Origin: Saussurea involucrata
Lineage: Eukaryota > Streptophyta > Magnoliopsida > Asterales > Asteraceae
Length of the DNA stretch: 64,000 nucleotides
Assembly (NCBI GenBank): GCA_033807775.1
Contig: CM066325.1
Location: forward strand, 20,517,301 to 20,581,300
Reading direction: 5' to 3'
Part shown: positions 1 through 11,041 of the stretch, in pieces
How positions within the stretch are numbered: the stretch's first letter is position 1
Layout of the letters: each line of letters starts with the position of its first letter
Program-made: the position numbers and the translations under genes
Notes under the pieces: generated by a model
Told to the model about the DNA's origin: nothing
What the model saw: the letters and a program-made list of their open reading frames with translations, nothing else
Database searches by the model: none

Positions 1-978
1 CCTCATTTATGCCACAAAAATGCTTACTTTCTTTTGGTCACCATAACACCCTTTGTCTCACACCCAAGCTACAAGATTAGCTACTCATTACACTAAATGA
101 AACAAAATAAATGCAAAATACTAGAAAAGTAAACATGATGCAAAGATAGTAAATGACTTGGAAGTAAAAACTAACTAAAGTAAATGACTAAAAATGTAAA
201 GGCAAGAATGTAAGTAATAAGCAATCAATGACAAGAGTACTAATGGAATGTAAATCTATGACTAACAAGAATATATACTGAAAAGTAAGAGCATTAAACA
301 TAAGAAATAAGATGCAAGAACATTAAAGAGACGAAAATGTGCAGTGGGATACTGCCCAGTGCTGCAGCAATGCATACGTGTATCTAAGAACAAAGAAAAA
401 TTAAAGGAAGAACACTTGAAGATTTGAAGAACATGAAGAAGATGAAGATGATTTCTGGAAAATAAACTACAGAGGTTTAGAATTGCTTTGAGATCAGTTC
501 TAAAGTGGGTTATCCAAAAGGTAAGATGTCCCCTCTATTTATAACAAAAGGGAATGGCATCTTAGGTAATTAAAAGCAACTAAGCCTAACTAGAAAGTAC
601 AACTTCTAACCAAAAGTACAAAAGCCAACTAAGACTTTAGTTACATATTAAAACCAGATAATAACATTGTCCAGAGGTCCAAAAAAGATCATTTCCACAT
701 CAGAAAATTCGGATTTAAGCTCTTCTTCTTTAGTTCTTCCATTCAAGATCCATCAGCTCCATGCTGCACCAATGCTGCAGCAATGCCCTGTTTTGAGAGG
801 TTTTGCCAAAAACACTTTAAATGAGCCTACCAACATCGTAAAACAAGCAAACCATGATCCCTAGCTCCAAGAATGTAAAATAAGATAAAAAGGACTCAAA
901 GTTGGGATTTTAGAATGAAAAAGTCCTATCTAAATCAAATAAATAAGTGCTTAAGTACTCACAATTGAGCACTTATCA
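1..978 (-). mobile_element. Athila-like LTR, copy 1 (outer part lies off the window)
   Basis: This is the duplicate of 2458-3435. Read on the minus strand it begins at 978 with TGATAAGTGC, the usual start of Athila-group LTRs. It holds several copies of the palindrome TGCTGCAGCA or close variants, and no gene. A 65-codon open frame at 667-864 lies entirely inside the LTR and begins at TTG; I regard it as chance. Confidence 0.7.
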
Positions 979-1567
979 ACCAGTGACTAACTCTTTTAAG
1001 GAAAGAGTATTCAGTGTCTTGAAGTTGAGATGAGAGAGCCTCTTATGCCATAGCCAGTTGACATCAGATGAGGCCTTTGAGAAGAAACAAGAGTTTTCAG
1101 TGGTTGTTGAGTCCATGTTTATTACATAAACATTTTCCAAACGATAACCGCTGAGAGCTATCTTCTCCTTTTTGTCAGTGACAAAGCAGGATTCCTTAGT
1201 GAAAATCACTTTGTTATCCTTGTCGCAAAGCTGACTGATGCTTAGAAGATTATACTTCAGCCCTTCAACATATGCCACTCTTCTGAAGGAGGTTGTACCA
1301 TTTGAAAGTACACCATACCCTCGGGTATGTCCTTTTCCATTTCCACCGAAAGTCACAGAGGGACCCTTTTCTTCCTTGTATTCAGTGAGCAGGTTTTTCT
1401 TTCCAATCATATGTCTAGAGCATCCGCTATCGAGATACCAGATACCCTTCTTATCCTGCATTTACAAAGGAAGATTAGTTTTGCTTGGGTACCCACTTAA
1501 CCATGTATACACATTTGTCAGTGGAAGTAGTTGGAATGGAAGGTTCAGCGGTCTTCGCAGCATTTGA
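979..1567 (-). pseudogene. Copia protease and GAG-pre-integrase fragment, copy 1
   Basis: The open frame at 976-1461 (161 codons, minus) reads a Copia aspartic-protease start with the active-site triad D-S-G followed by CSRHM, then the pre-integrase region ending WLWHKRLSHLN. Upstream (1475-1567) is the C-terminal tail of gag in another frame. In an intact Copia element this lies between gag and integrase. Here it is cut at 978 by an Athila-like LTR and at 1567 by the duplication breakpoint, so no integrase, reverse transcriptase or RNase H follows. Unlike copy 2, this copy lacks the one-base insertion in the protease region, so its protease frame is unbroken. Confidence 0.85.
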
Positions 1568-1628
1568 AACACATGCCATTGCTTCAACCCATTTGGACAC
1601 ATAATCAACAACAACGACACCAAAAACT
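1568..1628 (-). pseudogene. Athila-type integrase scrap fused to a degenerate primer-binding site
   Basis: On the minus strand 1568-1611 reads VVDYVSKWVEAMAC, which resembles the integrase core of Athila elements (VDYVSKWVEA). Directly before it, 1612-1622 reads TGGTGTCGTTG, close to the Athila primer site TGGCGCCGTTG with two C-to-T changes. The LTR at 1629-3435 lies just outside. This looks like LTR, primer site, large internal deletion, then a bit of integrase. Only about 15 residues support the integrase call. Confidence 0.5.
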
Positions 1629-3435
1629 TGATGAGTTCGTGGAATACAACTACAGAAGTGTGCTAATAGAACCAATAAGCAAGTATACTTATTTAAAACT
1701 ATGTCGTCTTATCAAGTAATAAAGTGGTAAAATACCGATTATCGTCCCACAGAGATTGGAGTTAAAATGTCTATTAAAGTATGATGAAAGAAGTGATTTC
1801 AGATGATGATTTGGAAGAAAATCTTTTGGTTGGTTGGTTGATGATTAACACAGATTCTAATTAACAATATTAAAAGGGAAGCAAGGGTGTAAGACTTGTG
1901 ATGTTATGATAAACCAAATTCCAGCAGACCAATGCTGCAACAATGCTACAGCATGAAGCTGCAGTGATGCTGCAGCATAGCAGTGGCAAAAACTAGTTTT
2001 ATTATCTACTTTGAGACACGTTCCTCTCGGACTCTCACCATCCCATGATTACAGTAGCTAGAGCAATCTCATCTCTGAGCAGAACCCAAGATAATGGAAC
2101 GATGGAAATAGCGTTCTCAAAGTACATGGCAAAACAAATTCTCTTTGTTAAAAGTCACTCTCTCGATATAACCTCCATGCCTCCCAAGTTGTTTTACTCC
2201 CAAATAGCTTATCTCTAAGTCTATTCCATTTTAACCCTTTTGAGAAAAAGACAACTTATCAAGAATGAATCATTTTAGAAAACAAAAGTGACAACTCTCG
2301 TTGCAAGTTACTCTCTCGATATAACCCCTTAAGTCATCCAAATTGACGTGCTATTCAATGGCCTATCTCTAGGTCCATGACACTTTAACACTATCAAAGT
2401 GATCAATTTGTCAAAGGATTTTATTGTCTTGAAGAAACTTGGGTTGGAATAATAAAACCTCATTTATGCCACAAAAATGCCTACTTTCTTTTGGTCACCA
2501 TAACACCCTTTGTCTCACACCCAAGCTACAAGATTAGCTACTCATTACACTAAATGAAACAAAATAAATGCAAAATACTAGAAAAGTAAACACGATGCAA
2601 AGATAGTAAATGACTTGGAAGTAAAAACTAACTAAAGTAAATGACTAAAAATGTAAAGGCAAGAATGTAAGTAATAAGCAATCAATGACAAGAGTACTAA
2701 TGGAATGTAAATCTATGACTAACAAGAATATATACTGAAAAGTAAGAGCATTAAACATAAGAAATAAGATGCAAGAACATTAAAGAGACGAAAATGTGCA
2801 GTGGGATACTGCCCAGTGCTGCAGCAATGCATACGTGTATTTAAGAACAAAGAAAAATTAAAGGAAGAACACTTGAAGATTTGAAGAACATGAAGAAGAT
2901 GAAGATGATTTCTGGAAAATAAACTACAGAGGTTTAGAATTGCTTTGAGATCAGTTCTAAAGTGGGTTATCCAAAAGGTAAGATGTCCCCTCTATTTATA
3001 ACAAAAGGGAATGGCATCTTAGGTAATTAAAAGCAACTAAGCCTATCTAGAAAGTACAACTTCTAACCAAAAGTACAAAAGCCAACTAAGACTTTAGTTA
3101 CATATTAAAACCAGATAATAACATTGTCCAGAGGTCCAAAAAAGATCATTTCCACATCAAAAAATTCGGATTTAAGCTCTTCTTCTTTAGTTCTTCCATT
3201 CAAGATCCATCAGCTCCATGCTGCACCAATGCTGCAGCAATGCCCTGTTTTGAGAGGTTTTGCCAAAAACACTTTAAATGAGCCTACCAACATCGTAAAA
3301 CAAGCAAACCATGATCCCTAGCTCCAAGAATGTAAAATAAGATAAAAAGGACTCAAAGTTGGGATTTTAGAATGAAAAAGTCCTATCTAAACCAAAGAAA
3401 TAAGTTCTTAAGTACTCAAAATTGAGCACTTATCA
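1629..3435 (-). mobile_element. Athila-like LTR, complete (1.8 kb)
   Basis: On the minus strand the segment starts TGATAAGTGC at 3435 and ends CTCATCA at 1629, giving short inverted ends. It is followed within a few bases by a degenerate Athila-type primer site, so it would be the 5-prime LTR of a minus-strand element. It sits inside the pre-integrase coding sequence of a Copia element. I see no coding capacity in it. The Athila lineage is inferred from the terminal sequence and primer site only. Confidence 0.7.
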
Positions 3436-3935
3436 ACCAGTGACTAACTCTTTTGAGGAAAGAGTATTCAGTGTCTTGAAGTTGAGATGAGAGAGCCTCT
3501 TATGCCATAGCCAGTTGACATCAGATGAGGCCTTTGAGAAGAAACAAGAGTTTTCAGTGGTTGTTGAGTCCATGTTTATTACATAAACATTTTCCAAACA
3601 ATAACCGCTGAGAGCTATCTTCTCCTTTTTGTCAGTGACAAAGCAGGATTCCTTAGTGAAAATCACTTTGTTATCCTTGTCGCAAAGCTGACTGATGCTT
3701 AGAAGATTATGCTTCAGCCCTTCAACATATGCCACTCTTCTGAAGGAGGTTGTACCATTTGAAAGTACATCATACCCTCGGGTATGTCCTTTTCCATTTC
3801 CACCGAAAGTCACAGAGGGACCCTTTTCTTCCTTGTATTCAGCGAGCAGGTTTTTTCTTTCCAGTCATATGTCTAGAGCATCCGCTATCGAGATACCAGA
3901 TACCCTTCTTATCCTGCATTTACAAAGGAAGATTA
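3436..3935 (-). pseudogene. Copia protease and GAG-pre-integrase fragment, copy 2
   Basis: This is the same region as 979-1567 but still joined to its gag. The protease motif D-S-G-C-S lies near 3880 and the pre-integrase motif LWHKRLSHLN near 3480. A one-base insertion in a T run near 3855 puts the protease active site (frame starting at 3919) and the rest (frame starting at 3813) in different frames. Coding stops at 3436, where the Athila-like LTR begins. The remainder of pol is not present in the window. Confidence 0.85.
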
Positions 3936-6317
3936 GTTTTGCTTGGTTACCCACTTAACCATGTATACACATTTGTCAGTGGAAGTAGTTGGAATGGAAG
4001 GTTCAGCGGTCTTCGCAGCATTTGAAGATTCAACTTTGTCTTTCTTCACTTTGGTTAATTTCTTAACCTCAGTGGTAGGATTCACCTTGACCTGATTTGC
4101 ACCGGGGTTGGTCTTCTTTACCTTGGGGGCAATCTTCACCTTAGCTAACTTTTCAGCTTTGGTGGTTGTGGGACACTTACTAGCAATGTGATCGGTAAGT
4201 CCACAGTGATAACATTTCCTATAACTAAAAGTAGTTCTAGGACCATTTGAATGCTGAGCTTTTAATTTCGAATTTGAAGTGCCAGCACCAAGTAAACTAT
4301 TGGTTTTAGAAATAGGATGAACATTCAGTTCTTCAGATTTCTTACCAAAAACATCCACTCTGAGTCTAGGAGTAGATCGCTGAATAGATCCAGAGATCTG
4401 ATTTCTAGAACCAGAGGGGTAGGTCACTGAAGCTTTAGAAGCATTCAGCTTAGGTACTAAAGTACCCTTCTGAGGATTTTGGTAAATAACAATTCCTTTT
4501 CCTTTATCTTTAGAGACAGAGGTAGGTCTTGGATAAACCATTTTCTCCTTGCCTTTTGAGGATGTAGGAGTTTCCTCAGGTATTGGTGTAATGGACGAGG
4601 AGCACTAAGAAGATGAAGTATCAGCGACTGAGGATACAAACGTTCCAAATTTAAGCATTGAGCGCTCAGTGGTTGGTTTTGAAGTTTCATATTTGTAACC
4701 CAGACCACGTTTATCACTCAGGGAAATCTGAGACTTAATTATCTCAGTGATCTTTGTTGAAGAATTACACCATCCTTCAACAGTATCTTTTTCAGCTTTT
4801 AATGCAGCGATAGCTTCTGCTCGTTCGATTTTGACTAGCTAATTTAAATATACTTGATCTTTAAAATCTTCTTCAATTTTAGAAAGCTTTTCTATTTGAA
4901 TGTGACAGTTTTTAAGCTGTTCAGCGAGATCAAGGTTTTGGTTTTCAACCACAGTTTTGCCGTTCATGGATTCGTATAAACTTCTAGTCAAGAGATCGAT
5001 CTTACGGAGACTATCAGCTTCATCAATATTTGCAATATTGGTAAAGAAAGAAGGCGATACCTTAATAGCAGAGGTTGAAGTGGAGGGAATATCTGAACTT
5101 TCTTCCTCATCTTCAATCTTAGCCATAAGGCAGAGATTGGCTTCATCATCTTCAGAGTCAGATGATGATTCTTCTTCATCAGAAGAAGCCCAATCATTGT
5201 TGGCCAAAAAGCCTTTGCCTTTCTTCTTAAAGCTTTTCAACTTTGCATATTTCTCCTTCAGCTTTGCATATTTCTCATCTTTATTCTTAGGAACAAAGGT
5301 TTTCTTTAGGAAAGCTGAAGGTCTTGTGACTTTCTTTGACCTGCACTCATTAGCGAAGTGACCTGTCTTTTCGCAGTTGAAACAAGTAGCAGTAGCCTTA
5401 TCAACAAAAGTTGATGATTTAGGCTTGTCAGTTATGGAAAGAGGTTTGGTCTTTCTAAACATCTTCTTTTTGGCGAATCTCCTGAACTTTTTAGTTAGGA
5501 GAGCCAAAGATTCATCATCATCTGAAGAATCAGAATCTGATGACCTTTCAGAGATACTTTCTAACTCAGTAATGGTGACCGAGGGTCGCTGAGTAGAAGG
5601 TTCCTCTGAGATTAAAGCAACAGGGGTGCTTTTGGAATCTTTTACAAGATTCTTCATCAACGTACCATATAAGGTTGAAAGATTCATTGATTTGAGATCT
5701 TTAGACAACTTGAGACACATAGAATAATTGTCCCAGCTTTCAGGTAAACATTCTAGAAACTTTTTCAGTACTTCAAAGTTAGAATATTCCTTACCAACCG
5801 TTTTGAGATCTATAATTAAGCAATTAAAACGTTGGTGAACTTCAGAGAGAGTTTCATTCTTACCAGAAATGAAGCTTTCATATTGTCTTACCAGGTTGAT
5901 TTTTCTTGAGTCCTGGACTTCAAACGTTCCTTCATACTGAACGCATATTGTGTCCCACATGGCTTTTGATGTTTTCAGATTCATGACATAATGGTAGACT
6001 TCGTCAGGAAGAGCCATGGATAGTATGGATCTGGCTTTTGTATCTATAGCCACTTTCTTCTTATCTTCATCGGTCCACATGTGTATTTCCTTAGGAATCA
6101 ACCTTTCTGGAATAGCAGGTCTATTTGCAGTGGCTGGAACTGCAGGGTCAATAGTTATAGGGATGAATGGGCCGTTTTCGAGATAGTAAGGCATAGTAGG
6201 ATCTACACCTTCTAAGAAGAGAGTCATCCTATTTTTCCATAAGTTGAAGTTATCTCTGGAAAATCTAGGGGGTTTTGCAAGAGAACCATTGTCTATATAA
6301 TTTGTGTTGGTGGCCAT
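3933..6317 (-). pseudogene. Copia gag polyprotein with two zinc knuckles, broken by in-frame stops
   Basis: The ATG at 6317 opens a 492-codon frame that stops at 4839. The same frame resumes and continues to 3933 through one more stop near 4604. Residues about 15-230 are a UBN2-type Copia gag domain; a CCHC knuckle has C312, C315, H320 and C325. The second part (from 4541) carries another knuckle, C-Y-H-C...H...C, and a lysine-rich tail that leads to the protease. Acidic serine stretches separate the domains. Gag would coat the RNA genome in cytoplasmic particles. Primer site and LTR lie 66 and 80 bp upstream, so this is the natural start. The stops mean it is not functional as written. Confidence 0.88.
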
Positions 6318-6383
6318 TTTCAGATAATAGCAAAGAAGAGGAAAATCTTAGATTGGATCTTGTTTATGAGATTAAACAAATCC

Positions 6384-6395
6384 GCTCTGATACCA
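6384..6395 (-). other. Primer-binding site for tRNA-Met (Copia)
   Basis: The minus strand reads TGGTATCAGAGC, complementary to the 3-prime end of initiator tRNA-Met, two bases inside the LTR end at 6398. It fixes the element as minus-strand with its 5-prime LTR at 6398-7362. Confidence 0.95.
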
Positions 6396-6397
6396 CT

Positions 6398-7362
6398 TGT
6401 TGGTCCCGAATGCCTATACAAGTTTGTAGAAGGGGGGGTTGAATACAAACACACAAATTTACTTTTCTAAATTGTTTATTGATAAATCATTAACAATTTA
6501 CAGCTTGTTGCGGAAACAAGATTAAGGATAAACCAAAATCTAAACAAGTTGGAACACTAAGGTTTTCTTGCACTAAGAGAGATAAGGAAATTACTAATAA
6601 TAACCTATCTTGAAATAAGAGATTGAACTTGTCCAGAGTTAGCAAGTTACTTCAAATGAAGTGAGTTCATCTCTATATATACTGCATGCATTTAATGCAA
6701 GTCAGTATACACTTTACACGTGTCATCAGCGGATTGGTTGCATGTCATTGACCTTTGTTGACAACCTTAGTAGCCGCATGGAATGAACAGTGTAGTATCA
6801 GAGTGGTTGTACGATTTCAGACAGTCGAAGGTTCTTTTCTGACAATTGGTACGGAGTCGTGCAAGGGAGGTTAAGACAAAAGTATTTTGTACGGAGGACT
6901 TCATGATCAGCTTTCGTTGATTCAGAGATTTATCATTTCTATTCAGCGAATGATAAAGTTCAGCGATAGCTGAAGTCTTGTGCTTGATACTTCACGTTGA
7001 GTGGACAAATCAGAGTCTTCGCTGATCCGCATCAGTTCATTAGGAGACTTGTCGCTGGTTCTTGAGCTTGATCTTCGACTTCAGCGTAGAACCTATGTTG
7101 ACGTGAAACTTGTCTTCAGGGATCATAAGTAAACAACTAACTTATCAGCGATCATCATAATGACTGAACAGACTCAGAGCTTTAATGGTGAACAATGTTC
7201 GCTGAATGTTTAATCTAAAGAGCGAGAGTTCCTATCAGCGGTACTGTAAGGTCTTAGTACTTATCAGCGATAGTGAAACTCTGATACATATTGTTTACTT
7301 ACAATTTTCACTAAGTATATAAGATAGGGTCATTATCAAATCACTGAGGGTTTGGATCAACA
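6398..7362 (-). mobile_element. Copia 5-prime LTR (965 bp)
   Basis: On the minus strand the LTR begins TGTTGATCC at 7362 and ends with CA at 6398, beside the tRNA-Met primer site. A TATA-like box (TATATATAG on the minus strand) lies at 6673-6682, and the region upstream of it (6720-7275) holds many copies of TCAGCGA or its complement. The LTR is inserted in a gypsy integrase gene. The expected target-site duplication on this side would be GTAAT (7363-7367); the other side is outside the window or lost. Confidence 0.9.
6673..6682 (-). promoter_or_regulatory. TATA box of the Copia LTR
   Basis: GTATATATAG on the minus strand, about 680 bases from the LTR start, is the best core-promoter candidate. 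Transcription would start around 6645 and run toward gag. Confidence 0.55.
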
Positions 7363-8400
7363 GTAATCGTGGATCGACTGACTAAGAGTGCTCATTTTCT
7401 GGCTATGAAAGAAGCGTCGCCAATAGATAAATTGGCGAAGCTGTATATTGATGAAGTGGTGTTAAGGCATGGTATACCGGTGTCTATAGTGTCGGATCGT
7501 GATAGTCGGTTTACCTAGAGGTTTTGGCAGTCACTAGAAGAAGAATTGGGTATGAAAGTTAATTTGAGCACTACTTATCATCCACAAACTGACGGGAAAA
7601 GTGAAAGAACCATTCAAACTTTGGAAGATATGCTCAGGTCGTGTGTATTAGATTTTAGAGGTAACTGGGATGCGCATTTACCTTTAGTGGAATTTGCGTA
7701 TAACAATAGTTGTCATTCCAGTATCGGAAGAGCACCTTTCAAAGCTTTATATGGTGGGAAATGTAGAACACCGGTGTGTTGGTTAGAAGCCGGAGAAAAG
7801 CAGTTTGCTGGTCCAGAACTGGTACAACAAACAACTGACAAAGTGAAAGAGATTCGGAAGCATATGAAAGCAGCTCAAGATAGACAAAAGAGTTATGCTG
7901 ATCCAAAAAGAAGACCAAAAGAATTCCAAGTTGGGGAGCGCGTGATGCTTAAAGTATCCCCATGGAAAGGTGTGATAAGGTTTGGTAAACGTGGGAAGTT
8001 GAGTCCTCGTTTTCTAGGACCTTTCACCATCACTGAGAGAGTTGGATTGCAAGCATATCAGTTGGATCTTCCACCTGAATTGGAAGGAATCCACAATACT
8101 TTTCATGTTTGCTACCTTCAGAAATGTTTAGCCGAAGAAGACGATGTGATCCCACTTACTGATGTAAGAGTGGATGAAAAGAGCCGTTGTGTGGAAGAAC
8201 CGGAGGCAATTTTGGAAAGATCGGTTAGAAAGTTACGTAATCGTAATGGTAAGGAAGTAGTTATGTTAAAAGTACAACGGAAACATCATCGAGGTGCTAA
8301 TGTGACTTTATAGTCGGAAGAGGATACGAAGACTAGATATCCTCACTTGTTTACCTAACTTTGATTTCGAGGACGAAATCATTTTCAAGTTGGGGAGTAT
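7363..8400 (+). pseudogene. Ty3/gypsy chromovirus integrase end with chromodomain-like tail
   Basis: Frame 7366 to 8313 reads the gypsy integrase core from IVDRLTKSAHF through SDRDSRFT (second catalytic Asp) and TDGKSERTIQTLED (catalytic Glu), then the GPY-type region SPRFLGPF and a chromodomain-like tail (VEEPEAIL..., VMLKVQ). A stop near 7516 interrupts the core. A second, at 8311-8313, falls at a usually aromatic chromodomain position, after which SEEDTKTRYPHLF still reads in frame. The N-terminal part of integrase is cut off by the Copia LTR ending at 7362. A polypurine tract (AGTTGGGGAG) just before 8401 leads into the 3-prime LTR. Chromodomains of this kind target insertion to heterochromatin. 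Confidence 0.88.
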
Positions 8401-10376
8401 TGTAACATCTCGATTTTTGTATAAAGTATTAAGATGGGTTTTATTAATAAATTCAATGATGTATTCTATGATAGATTAATTTTAGAGTTTATCCCGATTA
8501 AGTTACGTTATTTGTTTTGTGGAGTAATAAGTTAAGGGGTAAACTTTATTTTTAATTTATAAGTGGAGGGATTAAAATTGCCAAGTGATGATACTTGAGG
8601 GGGCTGTTTGGTTTAGTTGATGGAAGCTAATCACTTCCACCGTCTCTTTTTAATTAAAAGAGGCGAGGTGTCCAAATGTGGTCATTTTGGGAGTGTCTTA
8701 AGTGTGTGTGTGTGTTCTTGGTGAAAGAAAGAAAGAGAGAGAGAGTGAGAGAGAGAGAGGACGAAAGAAAGAAACGAAGAAGAAGAAAAGTGAACATTTT
8801 CAGCTAGAAAGTTGGGATCAATCTGAGAAATCAAAGGTAAACATCTCACAATAATCTTTCATCTTTGTAGATAAAGTTTTATATGAGTTTAGAAATGGGT
8901 TTTTGATATTTTTGATGATTATGAGAAATCTGGGCTGTTGGTTAGGTCCTGTTAATAGTCTTAAACATATCTGCATAATTACAGAATCATTCATGGTTTA
9001 AAACTATTGATTTCTGGGTTTAATACGATTTCAGTTAGTTGGGATAAATTTGAATATCGCCGTAGTTAGTTGCGATAGTTATGAAGATTTGCGATAGTTA
9101 TGAATGTCGCAACCATGGGTTGTGACAAGGTTGGTTGTATCGCAATAGTTAGTTACGACAAGTTATTGTATCGCAACAGTTGGTTGCGACAAGAAGGGGT
9201 TATCGCAATAGTGGGTTGCGATAAGTACTGTGTCGCAAGTAGAAGGTTGCGACAAGGGTTATCGCAGCTAGTGGGTTGCGATAAGTGTCGAGAAATTTGG
9301 ATATTTTAGGATTTTTAGTCTTTAAGGGTTCTGTACAATAGATTAATACCAGTACAATGTGTATTTTGGTATTTCAGATCTTTGTGCAGATTGGTGACAG
9401 AAACTCTTTCGGCTTTGAGAAAGTAAAGCAATAGTGACATTACTGCTATCAGGTGAGTTCATTCTTACCTTACTTTTTTATAATGTTTTTAAATTATGGT
9501 AAGGTGTATTTGATAAACGAACTGTTTGGATGGATTTTAGGAAGAATGATTTTATTAAGTAAAATCTATTATCTTAAATTGATGATTTTGCTTAAGTTCA
9601 TTAATGATATTGGAAAATGAATTATAGTAATAACTTGTACGAGTACAAATAGGTGTTATGGATCCATAGGCACTAGTTGTTATGAACACATGGAATAGGC
9701 GTGTGGACTAATCGTTATTCCAGTGTGTGTTAGAAATCGTGGAATAGGCGTGTGGACTAATCGTTATTCCCGATTTCTAAGGAAGAGGAGAGATTGACAT
9801 GTGTAATTGTAATCTCTACTTCCTTTCCAAGAAATGGGCATGTGTAATTGAGATTTCTTGGAGTTGAGCATTAATCTAGAATCCGTAGAGATTCGTAGTG
9901 TGGGCTCAGGAATATGATACAATGACTAACTTGGTGTCGGTCATCATCATGGAATCGGGTTTAAACCCGACATCGAAAGGTTTTACACGTGTGGTAAGAA
10001 AAAGGGTAAACCATGTTGGTTATGCCTTGTTTACATTAATTTTTATAAGTATTATTTTGAAACCGAATGTTGTCACTAGGCGTTAGCCTAATCGTTTCAA
10101 ATGATATTTTCTTACCAGGTACTAGCTCGGGAAAATAAAGGGATGTGGGACGAGAGCTTTTGGATTAGCGGAGAAGATAATAAATATTGAGGTTTTGATG
10201 GATGGCTTAGATAACCTAGTTAATCTGATTATAGTGACATGATTAGATTAATAGGTTATTTGAAGAATTCAATATTTGTAAATATGACCTCATAGATATT
10301 TCTCTACTCAGATATAAAGTAGGAAGTTTGTGTTTAAATCTTGTTATAAATTAGCCCTGAATTTTAGGGTGTTACA
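8401..10376 (+). mobile_element. Gypsy chromovirus 3-prime LTR (about 2.0 kb)
   Basis: The LTR begins TGTAACATC directly after a polypurine tract and ends GGTGTTACA at 10376, giving inverted ends TGTAAC...GTTACA. It contains a GA-rich stretch at 8727-8760 and an array of six small hairpins at 9105-9284. The partner 5-prime LTR is not in the window. I see no genuine coding sequence in it; short frames such as 9100-9309 only trace the hairpin array. Confidence 0.85.
9105..9284 (+). repeat. Array of six small stem-loops in the LTR
   Basis: Units at 9105-9127, 9138-9160, 9169-9191, 9200-9224, 9231-9254 and 9259-9284 each have a left arm like TATCGCAA or TGTCGCAA and a right arm TTGCGATA or TTGCGACA. 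Three stems are perfect over 8-9 bp. The second base pair switches between A-T and G-C in step on both arms, which favours selection or copying of a paired structure over simple tandem drift. Confidence 0.75.
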
Positions 10377-10432
10377 ATTTCGATCCCTCAAATGTACCAA
10401 GAAGTCTGCATGTGCAAAAGTTTCGGGGCGAC
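10377..10432 (+). other. 56-bp remnant with a polypurine-like tract before a Tat LTR
   Basis: The stretch ends AAAAGTTTCGGGGCGAC immediately before the LTR start TGTTTGGG. Two other Tat LTRs here are preceded by GGGGGCAAAC and GGGGGGCTCAC, so this is probably a diverged polypurine tract, which would make this LTR the 3-prime LTR of a lost element. Confidence 0.4.
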
Positions 10433-10766
10433 TGTTTGGGAAAAATTTCATTAGTATCGACCACGACCAGGACACTAAGAAAATTTATTACACTTCTTTT
10501 GTAACAAAGTCAAAACCATAAACATTTTGTCCATGGACCAAAGCCAAAGTCGAACGTACCTCTCGACCTCGACCGTCGTGTAAAACACACGACCTCGACC
10601 AACTAACATTCGACTCTTCTAGTATGTTTTCCTCATTTAATACAGGTCAAACGACATTTATGGCCAACGGACGAAACCGACAGACCAGTTTTGAACATTA
10701 AACAACAAAGACCGTTGCGACCGTTACTAGAAGAATTCATGGAGTCATTAAATGCATTTCGAAGAC

Positions 10767-10773
10767 TATAAAT
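10767..10773 (+). promoter_or_regulatory. TATA box of the Tat LTR
   Basis: TATAAAT, 335 bases into the LTR. A matching box is found at the same relative place in the related LTRs (TTATAAAA near 40604, CTATAAAT on the minus strand near 31955). Confidence 0.6.
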
Positions 10774-11041
10774 CTGAAGGCAAAGTCATCATTTGGAAGA
10801 ACACTGAACTTTGAATCGCACACTACGTACTCAAGAACATCTGAAGCAAAGAAATCTCTCTCAAGTGATCGCTCTCGACGCACGACTTATACTCTCGACC
10901 AGCAGTCTTAGCACACGACACACTAGTTTTACATTCGATACACTTGTTATTTTTACATTTCAAGTCATTTGTATTGTAATCACGGTATCCCCGACATCTA
11001 AAATAAAGGATATCGCCCCTGTTTGGCGATCATAGTGCATC

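Larger units (their letters stand above)
1..4024. repeat. 2,457-bp tandem duplication (two visible copies, left one partial)
   Basis: Positions 1-1567 align with 2458-4024 at a constant offset of 2,457 (2,458 after a one-base insertion near 3855). Each copy contains the inner end of an Athila-like LTR followed by a Copia protease and pre-integrase fragment. After 1567 and 4024 the sequences part: copy 2 runs on into Copia gag, while copy 1 runs into an Athila integrase scrap that starts the second unit. I counted roughly 15 substitutions in 1.57 kb, about 1%, so this event is older than the 26-kb duplication in the same window. The left end of copy 1 lies outside the window. Confidence 0.95.

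Noticed and set aside
667..864. Conserved 65-codon frame present in both left-hand copies
   Set aside because: It lies wholly inside an LTR, starts at TTG, and its conservation is explained by the tandem duplication.
9898..10086. 62-codon frame in the gypsy LTR
   Set aside because: No domain, no repeat elsewhere, and it lies inside the LTR.
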